Shown piece by piece: positions 20,314-29,396 of a DNA stretch of 64,000 nucleotides. The translations under genes and the position numbers were made by a program. The notes beneath the pieces are model-generated. The model was not told the DNA's origin. It saw only the letters and a program-made list of their open reading frames with translations, and made no database searches. Source of the DNA: an uncultured Ulvibacter sp. (GTDB taxonomy: Bacteria; Bacteroidota; Bacteroidia; Flavobacteriales; Flavobacteriaceae); assembly GCA_913063405.1 (NCBI GenBank), contig CAJXZB010000009.1, positions 1-64,000 of the forward strand, in the 5' to 3' direction. How positions within the stretch are numbered: the stretch's first letter is position 1; each line of letters opens with the position of its first letter.

Positions 20314-20787
20314 TTAGGTTACATCGTTTAAATCTAACCCTCCGGGTGTTAAATTGCAGGTTCCACCCACTTCAACAATAATAGAGTGTGCTTCTGAAGA
20401 CTCGTTGGTAATCATACTTTCATAATGTCCATTTTTAACCCCTGTTGGGACTGTAACTCCAAGATCGTTTCCGTCTGTATCTGTTCCAATTAATACAATG
20501 GTTTCAACACCATTTTTCTTTATAGCAAAGTAGCATCTAATGCCTTCACACCCTTTTTGGGAAAGCAACAATAAAATAGCTTTTGAGCTAAAAGACACAG
20601 CGGTTGTTTTAGTGGTTTCTAAATCTAACCAACCCGTAGCATTTACTAACTCTTTAGCAAAAGGCAATGAAATAGGTTTTCCTGTAAATGATTCTTCAAA
20701 ATCATTGAATGGAAATTTAATTTGATTCTTTGTTTCTTCTCCGGTTACAGCAATATCTGTAATGGTATTTAACTCAATAGTAGCCAT
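20314..20787 (-). CDS. Hypothetical protein
   Basis: Internal ATG (MATIELNTITDIAVTGEE...) is preferred over the upstream start at 20901; the upstream 38 residues look like translated leader. No recognised family. Confidence 0.6.
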   Translation of the reverse strand: MATIELNTITDIAVTGEETKNQIKFPFNDFEESFTGKPISLPFAKELVNATGWLDLETTKTTAVSFSSKAILLLLSQKGCEGIRCYFAIKKNGVETIVLIGTDTDGNDLGVTVPTGVKNGHYESMITNESSEAHSIIVEVGGTCNLTPGGLDLNDVT

Positions 20788-21001
20788 AATTATATATTTA
20801 AGTGTTTGATGTTTAGGTAAATCTACAATAAAGTATTGGTGATAAGTTTCCTTGAAGAAAATTAGGGGAATAATACCCATTTGCTGGGGAAAAATATCCA
20901 AATTTTTGATGAGAGCACCTTTTATTAGGGGGGTTACGGCACATGGTTATTGTAATAATGCGGCTTAGTTTTGACAAAAATATTAACTAAAATATATTAT
21001 T

Positions 21002-21934
21002 ATGAAACGTGTAAACGAAAAAAGAAGTAACAGTATCCTTAAAACAGAGCTGTTAAAATCATTTACAATTTTAGCACTCTCTTTATTAACCTTCAGTTGT
21101 AGTAAAGATGATAATGCCGCTGTAGAAGTCGTAAATAATGCAACAAGTTTAGAGCTGGTATCTGGTGATAATCAATCTGGCTTAAAGGAAACAACGCTAG
21201 TAACCCCCGTTGAGTTTATTGTAAAAAACCAAGAAGGAAGTCCATTTTCTGGCGCTACAGTGACCTTTAGTGTATTAGAGGGTAGTGTTTCTACCCAAAC
21301 GTCGATTTCAGACTCAGGTGGTAAAGCTGTTGTAAATTGGACGCTTGGCGCATCCCTAGGTAGTCAAACCTTATTGATAACGGTATTTAAAGACGATGGT
21401 GTTACACCCTTAGCAGGCTCTCCAATGGTGGTTACTGCTACCGCGCTACGTCCTATTATCTTAGGAGAATTTCATGAAGGAGGCGTTGTCTTTTTTGTAG
21501 ATGATTCTAAGCTTCATGGTTTGGTTTGTACTTCTCGATTTATCGGTGATTTTGTTTGGGGTTGCCCGGGAACCGAAATTAATGGGGCTGATGATTTAGA
21601 AATTGGCGGTGGACAACAAAACACATTGGATATCATTAATGGTTGTAATCAAACACCAATTGCTGCAAGGGCTTGTGATGAATTGGTTTTATTAGGGTTT
21701 AGTGATTGGTTTTTACCATCGAAATTGGAATTGAACCAAATAGCGATTAATAGAAGTTTAATTTCAGCAACATCCACTTCAAATGGGGGTAATGCGCTTA
21801 CTGGAGCTTATTGGTGTTCATCAGAGTTTAGTCAAAATACTGCATTGAGACGAACTATTGACGGTATTGCAGTTTCGTTTAGTGTGGTTGGAAAGGATGC
21901 TGCTGCACATGTTAGAGCTGTTCGTGCTTTTTAA
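21002..21934 (+). CDS. Lipoprotein with Big1-like Ig domain and DUF1566/Lcl-like C-terminal domain
   Basis: Lipobox (LLTFSCSKDD), SGLKETTLVTPVEFIVKNQEGSPFSGATVTFSVLEG Ig-like segment, C-terminal DWFLPSKLELNQI... GAYWCSSEFSQNTALR. Confidence 0.8.
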   Translation: MKRVNEKRSNSILKTELLKSFTILALSLLTFSCSKDDNAAVEVVNNATSLELVSGDNQSGLKETTLVTPVEFIVKNQEGSPFSGATVTFSVLEGSVSTQTSISDSGGKAVVNWTLGASLGSQTLLITVFKDDGVTPLAGSPMVVTATALRPIILGEFHEGGVVFFVDDSKLHGLVCTSRFIGDFVWGCPGTEINGADDLEIGGGQQNTLDIINGCNQTPIAARACDELVLLGFSDWFLPSKLELNQIAINRSLISATSTSNGGNALTGAYWCSSEFSQNTALRRTIDGIAVSFSVVGKDAAAHVRAVRAF

Positions 21935-22110
21935 TTTTTCCTTGCGTTTGCTAGGCTGATCATGGTGTTAACTCCCCGATGTTTTACGTTGAAAGAGACA
22001 ACTATTTTAACTTCAATTAAGCGACCTAAAATGGTATATAAATTTTACTCTAAAGAATTCCTCGCAGCTTGCTGCTGAGAGCTTCATTAATAACCAAAAA
22101 AATAAACAAT

Positions 22111-22632
22111 ATGGCAACAGATTATAAAGCAATTAAGGAAGGCTTCGTTCAAAATTACAGAATGGAAGCCACATTAGCACCTTTAGCAGATACTTACTAT
22201 TTTGAAGTCGAGCTAAATGAACAGTTAACAGGAAATGGCAGAAAATCTAATTGGGGGCTTCCAAGAAATAGATTTTATGACATTAATCAATTTACTGTTG
22301 TAGGAAATAAGGTAAAAAACTTTGCTATTTCTTATGCGAATACGCATCAGGGCATTATCGCAACCATTAAAGAGGCATTGCATAATGGTAATAAGGTAAA
22401 GTTAGAAGGTATAAAACTTAAAGATGATCCACCAATTATTGCTCCAATTGAAATAGAAGTTGGAGATATGGTTATGGTGGATGAACCTGTGGCCGAAGAA
22501 CCAGATAATTTAAATGGGCCATTTGATAGACCTATCAATGTAGGAGACCAAGATTTGACCGTAGCAGTAGATCCTATTAAAGATAACATTCCGCAATTTG
22601 AGTTGCGACAAGTAACCATTTATAAAATTTAG
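22111..22632 (+). CDS. Hypothetical protein
   Basis: ATG at 22111 (MATDYKAIKEGFVQNYRMEATLAPL) is preferred over 22069. Directly upstream of the HExxH protein. Confidence 0.6.
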   Translation: MATDYKAIKEGFVQNYRMEATLAPLADTYYFEVELNEQLTGNGRKSNWGLPRNRFYDINQFTVVGNKVKNFAISYANTHQGIIATIKEALHNGNKVKLEGIKLKDDPPIIAPIEIEVGDMVMVDEPVAEEPDNLNGPFDRPINVGDQDLTVAVDPIKDNIPQFELRQVTIYKI

Positions 22633-22634
22633 AT

Positions 22635-23219
22635 ATGGGCTGGTTAAGTGATGGATTAAATTGGGTCAGGGACAAAGCCTTAGATATTGGAGCTAGTATC
22701 TTATCAATAACTTTGGGTACTTTATTTCACTATCTTTATATTGGGACAGTTTATACTTTAAACGCGTTTAAATCCAAAAAACGCATATCAGATTGTCTGA
22801 TAAAAGTAATGGAAGATTTAGATCTTTTCCCAAGCGATGTGAATTTAAGTAAGGTGAGGATTATTCAAAATGCAAGAGGCTTAGCAGGAGATGGTTTAAC
22901 TAATAATTACACTATTTATATTTCTGGAAAGTTTGATGAAATCGAATCATTGAGGTTGCTTCTTCATGAGTTAAAGCACGTTGCACAATACCAGGATATG
23001 GGATATGCTCTCTTTGTTATTACATATGATTATCAGTTCGTGCGATATGGTTATACTAGTGCGCCACTAGAAAAAGCAGCAAGGAAATTTGCAGATGATA
23101 ACGAAGTTAAAGTAAATGATCAATATGATTTGGATTGCCGGCTAGTAACTTCCCCAAATTCTCCAGTTTTTAAGCAGATGATCATCGATGAAGATTGGAC
23201 CATGTTGTTAGATTTATAA
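22635..23219 (+). CDS. Putative zinc metallopeptidase-like protein (HELKH motif, DUF4157-like)
   Basis: RLLLHELKHVAQYQDMGYALFVITYDYQF... PLEKAARKFADDNE resembles the HExxH and distal Glu arrangement of DUF4157-type proteins. Confidence 0.55.
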   Translation: MGWLSDGLNWVRDKALDIGASILSITLGTLFHYLYIGTVYTLNAFKSKKRISDCLIKVMEDLDLFPSDVNLSKVRIIQNARGLAGDGLTNNYTIYISGKFDEIESLRLLLHELKHVAQYQDMGYALFVITYDYQFVRYGYTSAPLEKAARKFADDNEVKVNDQYDLDCRLVTSPNSPVFKQMIIDEDWTMLLDL

Positions 23220-23378
23220 GCTATCCTGTTATTATTGAAGGCAAAGATCATTTAGATCCATTTTTTGAATCAGATTCTGAGTTTATTAAAGATTTAGTGG
23301 TAGGCCTTAATAGCGATATATTATTAGGCAAGCATTGGTAACGTGATTATTATTAATTATTTTACTTTAAATAAAATA

Positions 23379-23410
23379 AAAAAACCTTCAGAATTTCTGA
23401 AGGTTTTTTT
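23379..23410. terminator. Bidirectional Rho-independent terminator
   Basis: AAAAAA-CCTTCAG-AATTT-CTGAAGG-TTTTTTT. Confidence 0.85.
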
Positions 23411-23483
23411 GGAGGCGTCTAGCGGATTCGAACCGCTGTAGAAGGTTTTGCAGACCTCTGCCTAGCCACTCGGCCAAGACGCC
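23410..23483 (-). tRNA. tRNA-Cys (GCA)
   Basis: Reverse strand GGCGTCTTGGCCGAGTGGCTAGGCAGAGGTCTGCAAAACCTTCTACAGCGGTTCGAATCCGCTAGACGCCTCCA. Acceptor stem GGCGTCT/AGACGCC, anticodon loop CTGCAAA, GGTTCGAATCC T-loop, encoded CCA. Confidence 0.95.
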
Positions 23484-23539
23484 GTATTAAGGGTGACAAA
23501 TATAAAAAAAGTAATACAATAACCGCACTTTAATTTCAT

Positions 23540-23896
23540 TTACCGTTGGGACTTCATCGTTACACTTACTTCGGCAACATCACCACCAATTGGCGGATTT
23601 AATTTAGAAACTGTCACATTAACCGAATTAACGAGAGGAACTTCTAAAAAAATAGTATCGATAATTCGCTTTCCCACATGTTCCAGCAACTTAGACCTTT
23701 CGCGCATTTCTTCCTTTACTATTTTCTGAAGATGCACATAATCAACGGTATCTGAGAGTTTGTCTGTATCGGCCGCCTTACTTAAGTTAGCCTTTACTGA
23801 AAGGTTTACCAAATAATTCGATCCAATTTTTTCTTCCTCGACAAGGCAACCATGAAAGGCATATATCTTTATATTTTTTAACCGAATTGTACCCAT
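23540..23896 (-). CDS. folB: Dihydroneopterin aldolase
   Basis: MGTIRLKNIKIYAFHGCLVEEEKIGSNYLVNLSV... LLEHVGKRIIDTIF. ATG at 23896 is preferred over the longer ORF. Confidence 0.9.
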   Translation of the reverse strand: MGTIRLKNIKIYAFHGCLVEEEKIGSNYLVNLSVKANLSKAADTDKLSDTVDYVHLQKIVKEEMRERSKLLEHVGKRIIDTIFLEVPLVNSVNVTVSKLNPPIGGDVAEVSVTMKSQR

Positions 23897-23980
23897 TTCA
23901 ACTATTTTTGTAAAGATACAAATCCCGTACGTGTTACGAGTTTTTGTTAATTTTAGTTTTAATTCTTTCAGAAGAAACAA

Positions 23981-26017
23981 ATGTCAGAAGAAAAAGAGCC
24001 ACTTAATTTCCTTGAGCAAATTATTGAAGAAGATATAAAAAAGGGAATGGACCCGCAACGCTTACGGTTTCGTTTTCCACCAGAACCCAACGGCTATCTT
24101 CATATTGGACACACCAAGGCTATTGGTATTAGCTTTGGGCTTGGTGAAAAGTATAATGCTCCGGTAAACCTGCGGTTTGATGATACAAACCCAGCAAAGG
24201 AAGAACAGGAATATGTTGATGCAATTAAAAAAGATATTGCTTGGTTAGGATATACATGGGAGAATGAACTATACTCTTCAAACTACTTTCAGCAACTTTA
24301 CGATTGGGCCGTTTTAATGATAAAAAATGGAAAGGCCTATATTGATTCTCAAACAAGTGAAGAAATGCGCGAGCAAAAAGGGACACCAACACAAGTTGGT
24401 TCCAATAGCCCGTATAGAAACAGAACCGTTGATGAGAACTTAGATCTTTTTACAAGGATGAAAGTTGGAGAATTTGATGAAGGAACCCATGTGCTTCGTG
24501 CAAAGATTGATATGGAAGATCCAAATATGTTGATGCGAGACCCTTTAATGTATCGCATTTTAAAAAAGTCTCACCATAGAACGGGTAACGATTGGTGTAT
24601 TTACCCAATGTATGATTGGACACACGGTGAGAGCGATTATATTGAGCAAATATCACACTCATTGTGCTCGTTAGAATTTAAACCACACAGAAAGCTTTAT
24701 AATTGGTTTAGAGATGAAGTATATACTTACGCTAAAGAGGATTATCCAGCTATTCCGAATCAAACGGAGTTTGCGCGACTTAATTTAAGTTACACCATAA
24801 TGAGCAAGCGAAAGCTGCTTCAATTGGTGGAAGAAGGAGTTGTTAATGGGTGGGACGACCCCAGAATGCCTACTATTTCGGGATTGAGAAGAAGGGGGTA
24901 TACGCCAGAGGCAATTAGAAAATTTATAAAAACGGTAGGTGTTGCCAAACGTGAAAACGTAATTGATGTTTCGCTTTTAGAGTTTTGTGTGCGTGAAGAC
25001 CTGAACAAAAAAGCCAATCGAGTGATGGCTGTTATGAACCCTGTAAAATTAGTAATTACAAATTACCCCAAAGGTAAAGAGGAGTTTTTTGAAGCCGGAA
25101 ACAATCCAGAGGATAAAAATTCTGGAAATCATCAAGTTCCTTTTTCAAGTGAACTATTTATTGAAAGAGAGGATTTCAAGGAAGAAGCAAGCGGAAAGTT
25201 TTTTAGACTAACCCTCGGTAGTGAGGTCCGACTAAAAAATGGATATATTATCAAAGGGGAAAGCGTGGTAAAAGATGGGGACGGAACAACTTCAGAAATT
25301 CGTTGTACCTACGATCTGGATAGTTTAAGTGGAAGTGGAACTGAGGCGAGTACTCGAAAGGTTAAAGGAACATTGCATTGGGTTTCTATAAAGCATGCTA
25401 TTAAAGCTGAAGTGAGAGTGTATGATAGGCTGTTTAATGATGAGGCTCCAGATAGTCATAAAGACAAAACCTTTATGGATTTTGTAAATCCAAATTCTTT
25501 AAAAGTTACTGAAGCTTTTTTAGAGCCGAGCTTGGCATCTGCAAAACCAGGCGATAGTTTTCAGTTTCAGCGATTGGGATATTTTAATGTTGATAATGAT
25601 AGTACTCCCGAGTACTTAGTGTTTAACAAAACAGTTGGGCTCAGGGATTCTTGGGCTAAGAAAAAGCCCATTCAGAACAACCAAAAACAGAGAAATCCGC
25701 AGCAAGAAAAACAGAGACCTCCAATTGAAGCTATCAAGCAATTGGGTAAAAAATACACCAATCTTCCTGCAGAGAAGCAGGCTAGGGTTAGGGCGACGAT
25801 TCAGGAATTAGCGAAGGATGTAAAATATGAGGACCTTGAACCTCTATTTGGCACCGCTGCAAAGAAAGCTGGAACACGAATCGCAACGATGATTACACTG
25901 GGAGTGTTGTTGGCAAATGGTCTGGAAAACACACAGGAGGTATTAGACTTTATTAATACGGCTTCAGAAGATAAGAATGAGCTTTTGGTTGAAGAAGCGA
26001 AGGCTTTGCTGCAGTAA
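23981..26017 (+). CDS. glnS: Glutaminyl-tRNA synthetase with C-terminal extension
   Basis: RFRFPPEPNGYLHIGHTKAI (HIGH motif), YTIMSKRKL (MSK motif), and an extension of roughly 110 aa after the anticodon-binding barrels. Confidence 0.95.
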   Translation: MSEEKEPLNFLEQIIEEDIKKGMDPQRLRFRFPPEPNGYLHIGHTKAIGISFGLGEKYNAPVNLRFDDTNPAKEEQEYVDAIKKDIAWLGYTWENELYSSNYFQQLYDWAVLMIKNGKAYIDSQTSEEMREQKGTPTQVGSNSPYRNRTVDENLDLFTRMKVGEFDEGTHVLRAKIDMEDPNMLMRDPLMYRILKKSHHRTGNDWCIYPMYDWTHGESDYIEQISHSLCSLEFKPHRKLYNWFRDEVYTYAKEDYPAIPNQTEFARLNLSYTIMSKRKLLQLVEEGVVNGWDDPRMPTISGLRRRGYTPEAIRKFIKTVGVAKRENVIDVSLLEFCVREDLNKKANRVMAVMNPVKLVITNYPKGKEEFFEAGNNPEDKNSGNHQVPFSSELFIEREDFKEEASGKFFRLTLGSEVRLKNGYIIKGESVVKDGDGTTSEIRCTYDLDSLSGSGTEASTRKVKGTLHWVSIKHAIKAEVRVYDRLFNDEAPDSHKDKTFMDFVNPNSLKVTEAFLEPSLASAKPGDSFQFQRLGYFNVDNDSTPEYLVFNKTVGLRDSWAKKKPIQNNQKQRNPQQEKQRPPIEAIKQLGKKYTNLPAEKQARVRATIQELAKDVKYEDLEPLFGTAAKKAGTRIATMITLGVLLANGLENTQEVLDFINTASEDKNELLVEEAKALLQ

Positions 26018-26036
26018 CAGTTTCAAAGTTTAATAT

Positions 26037-26069
26037 AAAAAAGCCACGAATCATTTCGTGGCTTTTTGG
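26037..26069. terminator. Terminator between convergent glnS and SPFH genes
   Basis: AAGCCACGAA-TCAT-TTCGTGGCTT stem followed by TTT; A-run on the other side. Confidence 0.8.
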
Positions 26070-26071
26070 TT

Positions 26072-27061
26072 TTAATACGTAAGATCCTCTCCTTCGGGCG
26101 GCCTAGGTGGCGGTGTTCTTTTCTTTTTGTTAGTAATGCCCTTTGCAACATTATCCTTTTTCATCTGTTCTCCAATTTGGTTACTAGCCACAAAAGAGGC
26201 GATCATATCATTCAGCATATTGCTTCCCGCCTGTGGTGAGTTTGGCAGCAAGATTAGGTTTGTATTCGTTTCTTCACCAATAGATTGAAGTGTGTCATAA
26301 TGTTGTGTTACAACTATTAAAGCCGAAGCTTCTTGAGAATTAATTCCAACATTATTTAAAACATCGACACTTTCTTCAAGTCCACGAGCAATCTCGCGAC
26401 GTTGATCTGCAATACCCTGTCCTTGTAGGCGCTTGCTTTCTGCTTCTGCGCGTGCCTTTGCTACAATCTTAATACGTTCTGCTTCTGCTTCATATTCGGC
26501 AGCCACTTTTTCACGTTCTGCTGCATTAATTCTATTCATAGCGGCTTTTACTTGAATATCTGGATCAATATCAGTAACTAAGGTTTTAATAATATCGTAA
26601 CCATAATTAATCATTGCTTCATTTAGTTCCGTTTTAACCGCAATTGCAACGTCGTCCTTACGCTCAAAAACATCGTCCAATTTCATCTTCGGCACTTCGG
26701 CACGTACTACGTCAAATACGTAAGAGGTGATTTGATCGTGTGGGTTTTCTAGCTTGTAAAAAGCATCATAAACCTTCTCCTTAAGCACTTGAAATTGCAC
26801 AGAGATCTTTAGCCTAACAAAAACATCATCTTTCGTTTTGGTTTCCACCATTACGTCTAACTGTTGAATTTTCAGATTAATACGCCCGGCAATTCTATCA
26901 ACAACAGGAATTTTAAAATGTAACCCAGAGTTGCGGATACTTAGAAACTTCCCGAAGCGTTCTACAATAGCAGAAGTTTGCTGTTTTACGGTGAAAATAC
27001 CAGATAAAAGAATGAAAAAACCGAAGACCAAAATAGGTATCAAGAATAGTGAATAACCCAT
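26072..27061 (-). CDS. SPFH/Band 7 domain protein (stomatin-like)
   Basis: VKQQTSAIVERFGKFLSIRNSGLHFKIPVVDRIAGRINLKIQQLDV, with AAERE... Ala/Glu-rich coiled coil. Confidence 0.93.
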   Translation of the reverse strand: MGYSLFLIPILVFGFFILLSGIFTVKQQTSAIVERFGKFLSIRNSGLHFKIPVVDRIAGRINLKIQQLDVMVETKTKDDVFVRLKISVQFQVLKEKVYDAFYKLENPHDQITSYVFDVVRAEVPKMKLDDVFERKDDVAIAVKTELNEAMINYGYDIIKTLVTDIDPDIQVKAAMNRINAAEREKVAAEYEAEAERIKIVAKARAEAESKRLQGQGIADQRREIARGLEESVDVLNNVGINSQEASALIVVTQHYDTLQSIGEETNTNLILLPNSPQAGSNMLNDMIASFVASNQIGEQMKKDNVAKGITNKKKRTPPPRPPEGEDLTY

Positions 27062-27139
27062 AGTATAAAATTTAATTAGTATGACTGTTGAAGATACGAA
27101 AATAAACCTACATTTATGCGCTTAAAATCCAATCCATTT

Positions 27140-27793
27140 ATGAGCCTTAAAACCCTGTCATTCGTTACCCTTTTATTGTTAGTTTTTCAACGATCCCATT
27201 CGCAAAGAAATTATGATGATTACAATAGAATTGGTTTTACTGGAGGCGTAACATTTTTTGATATTATGACGTCCGATCTTGTAACCGAGCAAGGAACTGG
27301 TTTTACCGGAGGTTTTACAACGCGAGGCGCGTTTAGAAATAATTTTGATTTGATCTATGGAATAAGTTTTTATGGAAGCAAAATAGGGGTACAGGGAAGC
27401 TCAGGCATGGACACTCAGTTTATAAATTATAGTATTCAAGCAGCTCAGTTAGGGCTTTTAGGTAGTTACAATATTGTAAAGCATCATTTAAGTTTGGAGT
27501 TTGGCCCAATTCTAAATGTGAATAGTAAAATGAAACTAGATAGTGAGACCTACGAGGGTTATATTCTAGAGGGCTATACAACACTTCGCGCACAGGATAT
27601 TCAGGATATAAACCGAATCAACTTTCGAGTTGCTGGAGGACTTACTGCCGGGATAGAATCCTTGCGTATTTCGGCAATGTATCAATATGGCGTTACCAAT
27701 ATGCTTGGCAGACTGAATGATAAGGACTTCGAAAATAAAGACTTTAAAGGAAACACCTCCACTATTGTGGTTGCCGCAGTGGTTTACTTTTAA
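27140..27793 (+). CDS. Outer-membrane beta-barrel protein (PorT-like)
   Basis: Signal peptide, alternating amphipathic strands and C-terminal aromatic (VVAAVVYF). ATG at 27140 gives a cleaner signal peptide than 27116. Confidence 0.65.
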   Translation: MSLKTLSFVTLLLLVFQRSHSQRNYDDYNRIGFTGGVTFFDIMTSDLVTEQGTGFTGGFTTRGAFRNNFDLIYGISFYGSKIGVQGSSGMDTQFINYSIQAAQLGLLGSYNIVKHHLSLEFGPILNVNSKMKLDSETYEGYILEGYTTLRAQDIQDINRINFRVAGGLTAGIESLRISAMYQYGVTNMLGRLNDKDFENKDFKGNTSTIVVAAVVYF

Positions 27794-29301
27794 GCTATTT
27801 TCTGAATCACATTCTCAATACGTTTGATCGTTTCTTCTTTTCCTAAAAGAGCTGCTATATCAAATACATCTGGACCTTTCATTTCGCCAACCAAAGCCAG
27901 CCGCAATGGCATCACCACCTTTCCAAAGCCTATTTCTTTGGAGGTAATCCACCCTTTTATCGCTTCTGAAAGTGTTGCCGCGGAAAAACCTTCCGAAGCT
28001 TTCATAATGGAAATAACACTCATTAGTAACACAGGAGTTTCTGGTTTAAATGCCTTTGCCGAAGCCTTTTCGTTGTAACTTTCTGGAGTAATAAAAAAGA
28101 AACTTCCTTGATGCCAAAGATCACTAACAAAAGTAGCACGCTCTTTCACTAATGAAACTACTTTTGTCACATCAAGCGTAGTTGAGATGCCTTTTTCTTT
28201 TAATATTTCTAAAAATTGTTCAGCGAGAACAGCGTCATCTACTTCTTGAAGATATTGATGTTGAAACCACTTTGTTTTTTCAGGATCGAATTTGGCACCT
28301 GCTTTATGAACACGTTCCAACTCGAAAGCATCTACCAGTTCTGAAAGACTAAAAATTTCCTGTTCGGTTCCTGGATTCCAGCCTAGGAAGGCTAACATAT
28401 TTACAACCGCTGCTGGTAGATAGCCATCTTCTCTATATCCAGAAAAAAGGTCTCCGTCTGCTGTTTTCCATTCCAAAGGAAATACAGGAAAGCCCATTTT
28501 ATCACCATCACGTTTGCTTAATTTTCCCTTACCTTCCGGCTTCATTATTAAGGGTAAATGCGCAAATTGTGGCGCACTCCATCCGAAGGCACGATACAAC
28601 AAAATGTGCAGCGCTAAAGATGGCAACCACTCTTCTCCACGAATCACGTGAGAGATATCCATTAAATGATCATCTACAATATTTGCCAAGTGATAGGTTG
28701 GCATTCCGTCACTTTTAAACAAGACTTTGTCGTCCAAAACATTGGTGTCGATTTGTATGTCTCCTCGAATGATATCTTTTAAATGAAGTGTTTCTCCTTC
28801 AGGAGATTTAAAACGAATCACATAGGCTTCACCAGCGTCAATCTTAGTTTGAACCTCTTCCGTAGAAAGCGATAGTGAATTCTGAAGTTTTAAGCGGTTG
28901 TGCCAATTATAGATAAAAGTCTTTCCTTTTGCTTCATGATCTTTTCTATGAAAATCAAGTTTTTCAGAAGTATCAAACGCATAATATGCATTTCCAGAAG
29001 AGATCAAATCATCAGCATATTGTCGATACAAGTCTTTACGTTCGCTTTGGCGGTACGGCCCACAGTCTCCTTCTTTTCCAGGCCCTTCATCATAAGGGAT
29101 ATTCAACCAATTTAATGCCTCGATGATGTAATCCTCAGCTCCAGGAACGTACCTATTTTGGTCAGTATCTTCAATTCTTAGAAGAAAATCTCCACCGTGT
29201 TTTTTTGCAAACAAATAATTGAACAGAGCAGTTCTTACCCCTCCAATATGAAGAGGGCCAGTAGGACTTGGTGCAAAACGCACACGTACTTTTTGAGACA
29301 T
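27790..29301 (-). CDS. gltX: Glutamyl-tRNA synthetase
   Basis: MSQKVRVRFAPSPTGPLHIGGVRTALFNYLFA and GKLSKRDGDK. ATG at 29301 preferred over the 29406 start. Confidence 0.95.
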   Translation of the reverse strand: MSQKVRVRFAPSPTGPLHIGGVRTALFNYLFAKKHGGDFLLRIEDTDQNRYVPGAEDYIIEALNWLNIPYDEGPGKEGDCGPYRQSERKDLYRQYADDLISSGNAYYAFDTSEKLDFHRKDHEAKGKTFIYNWHNRLKLQNSLSLSTEEVQTKIDAGEAYVIRFKSPEGETLHLKDIIRGDIQIDTNVLDDKVLFKSDGMPTYHLANIVDDHLMDISHVIRGEEWLPSLALHILLYRAFGWSAPQFAHLPLIMKPEGKGKLSKRDGDKMGFPVFPLEWKTADGDLFSGYREDGYLPAAVVNMLAFLGWNPGTEQEIFSLSELVDAFELERVHKAGAKFDPEKTKWFQHQYLQEVDDAVLAEQFLEILKEKGISTTLDVTKVVSLVKERATFVSDLWHQGSFFFITPESYNEKASAKAFKPETPVLLMSVISIMKASEGFSAATLSEAIKGWITSKEIGFGKVVMPLRLALVGEMKGPDVFDIAALLGKEETIKRIENVIQKIA

Positions 29302-29396
29302 AGATTGTGATCTTTTATTGAAGGCGCAAAGGTAAGAATTAAGTGAGAGATTGTTAAACAGGAAGTTTGTATCTTTCATGTAATTAAAAAGACCAT

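Noticed and set aside
20788-20901. Upstream extension of the 20314 ORF (MDIFPQQMGIIPLIFFKETYHQYFIV...)
   Set aside because: Better explained as translated leader; the internal MATIELNTITD start is more plausible.
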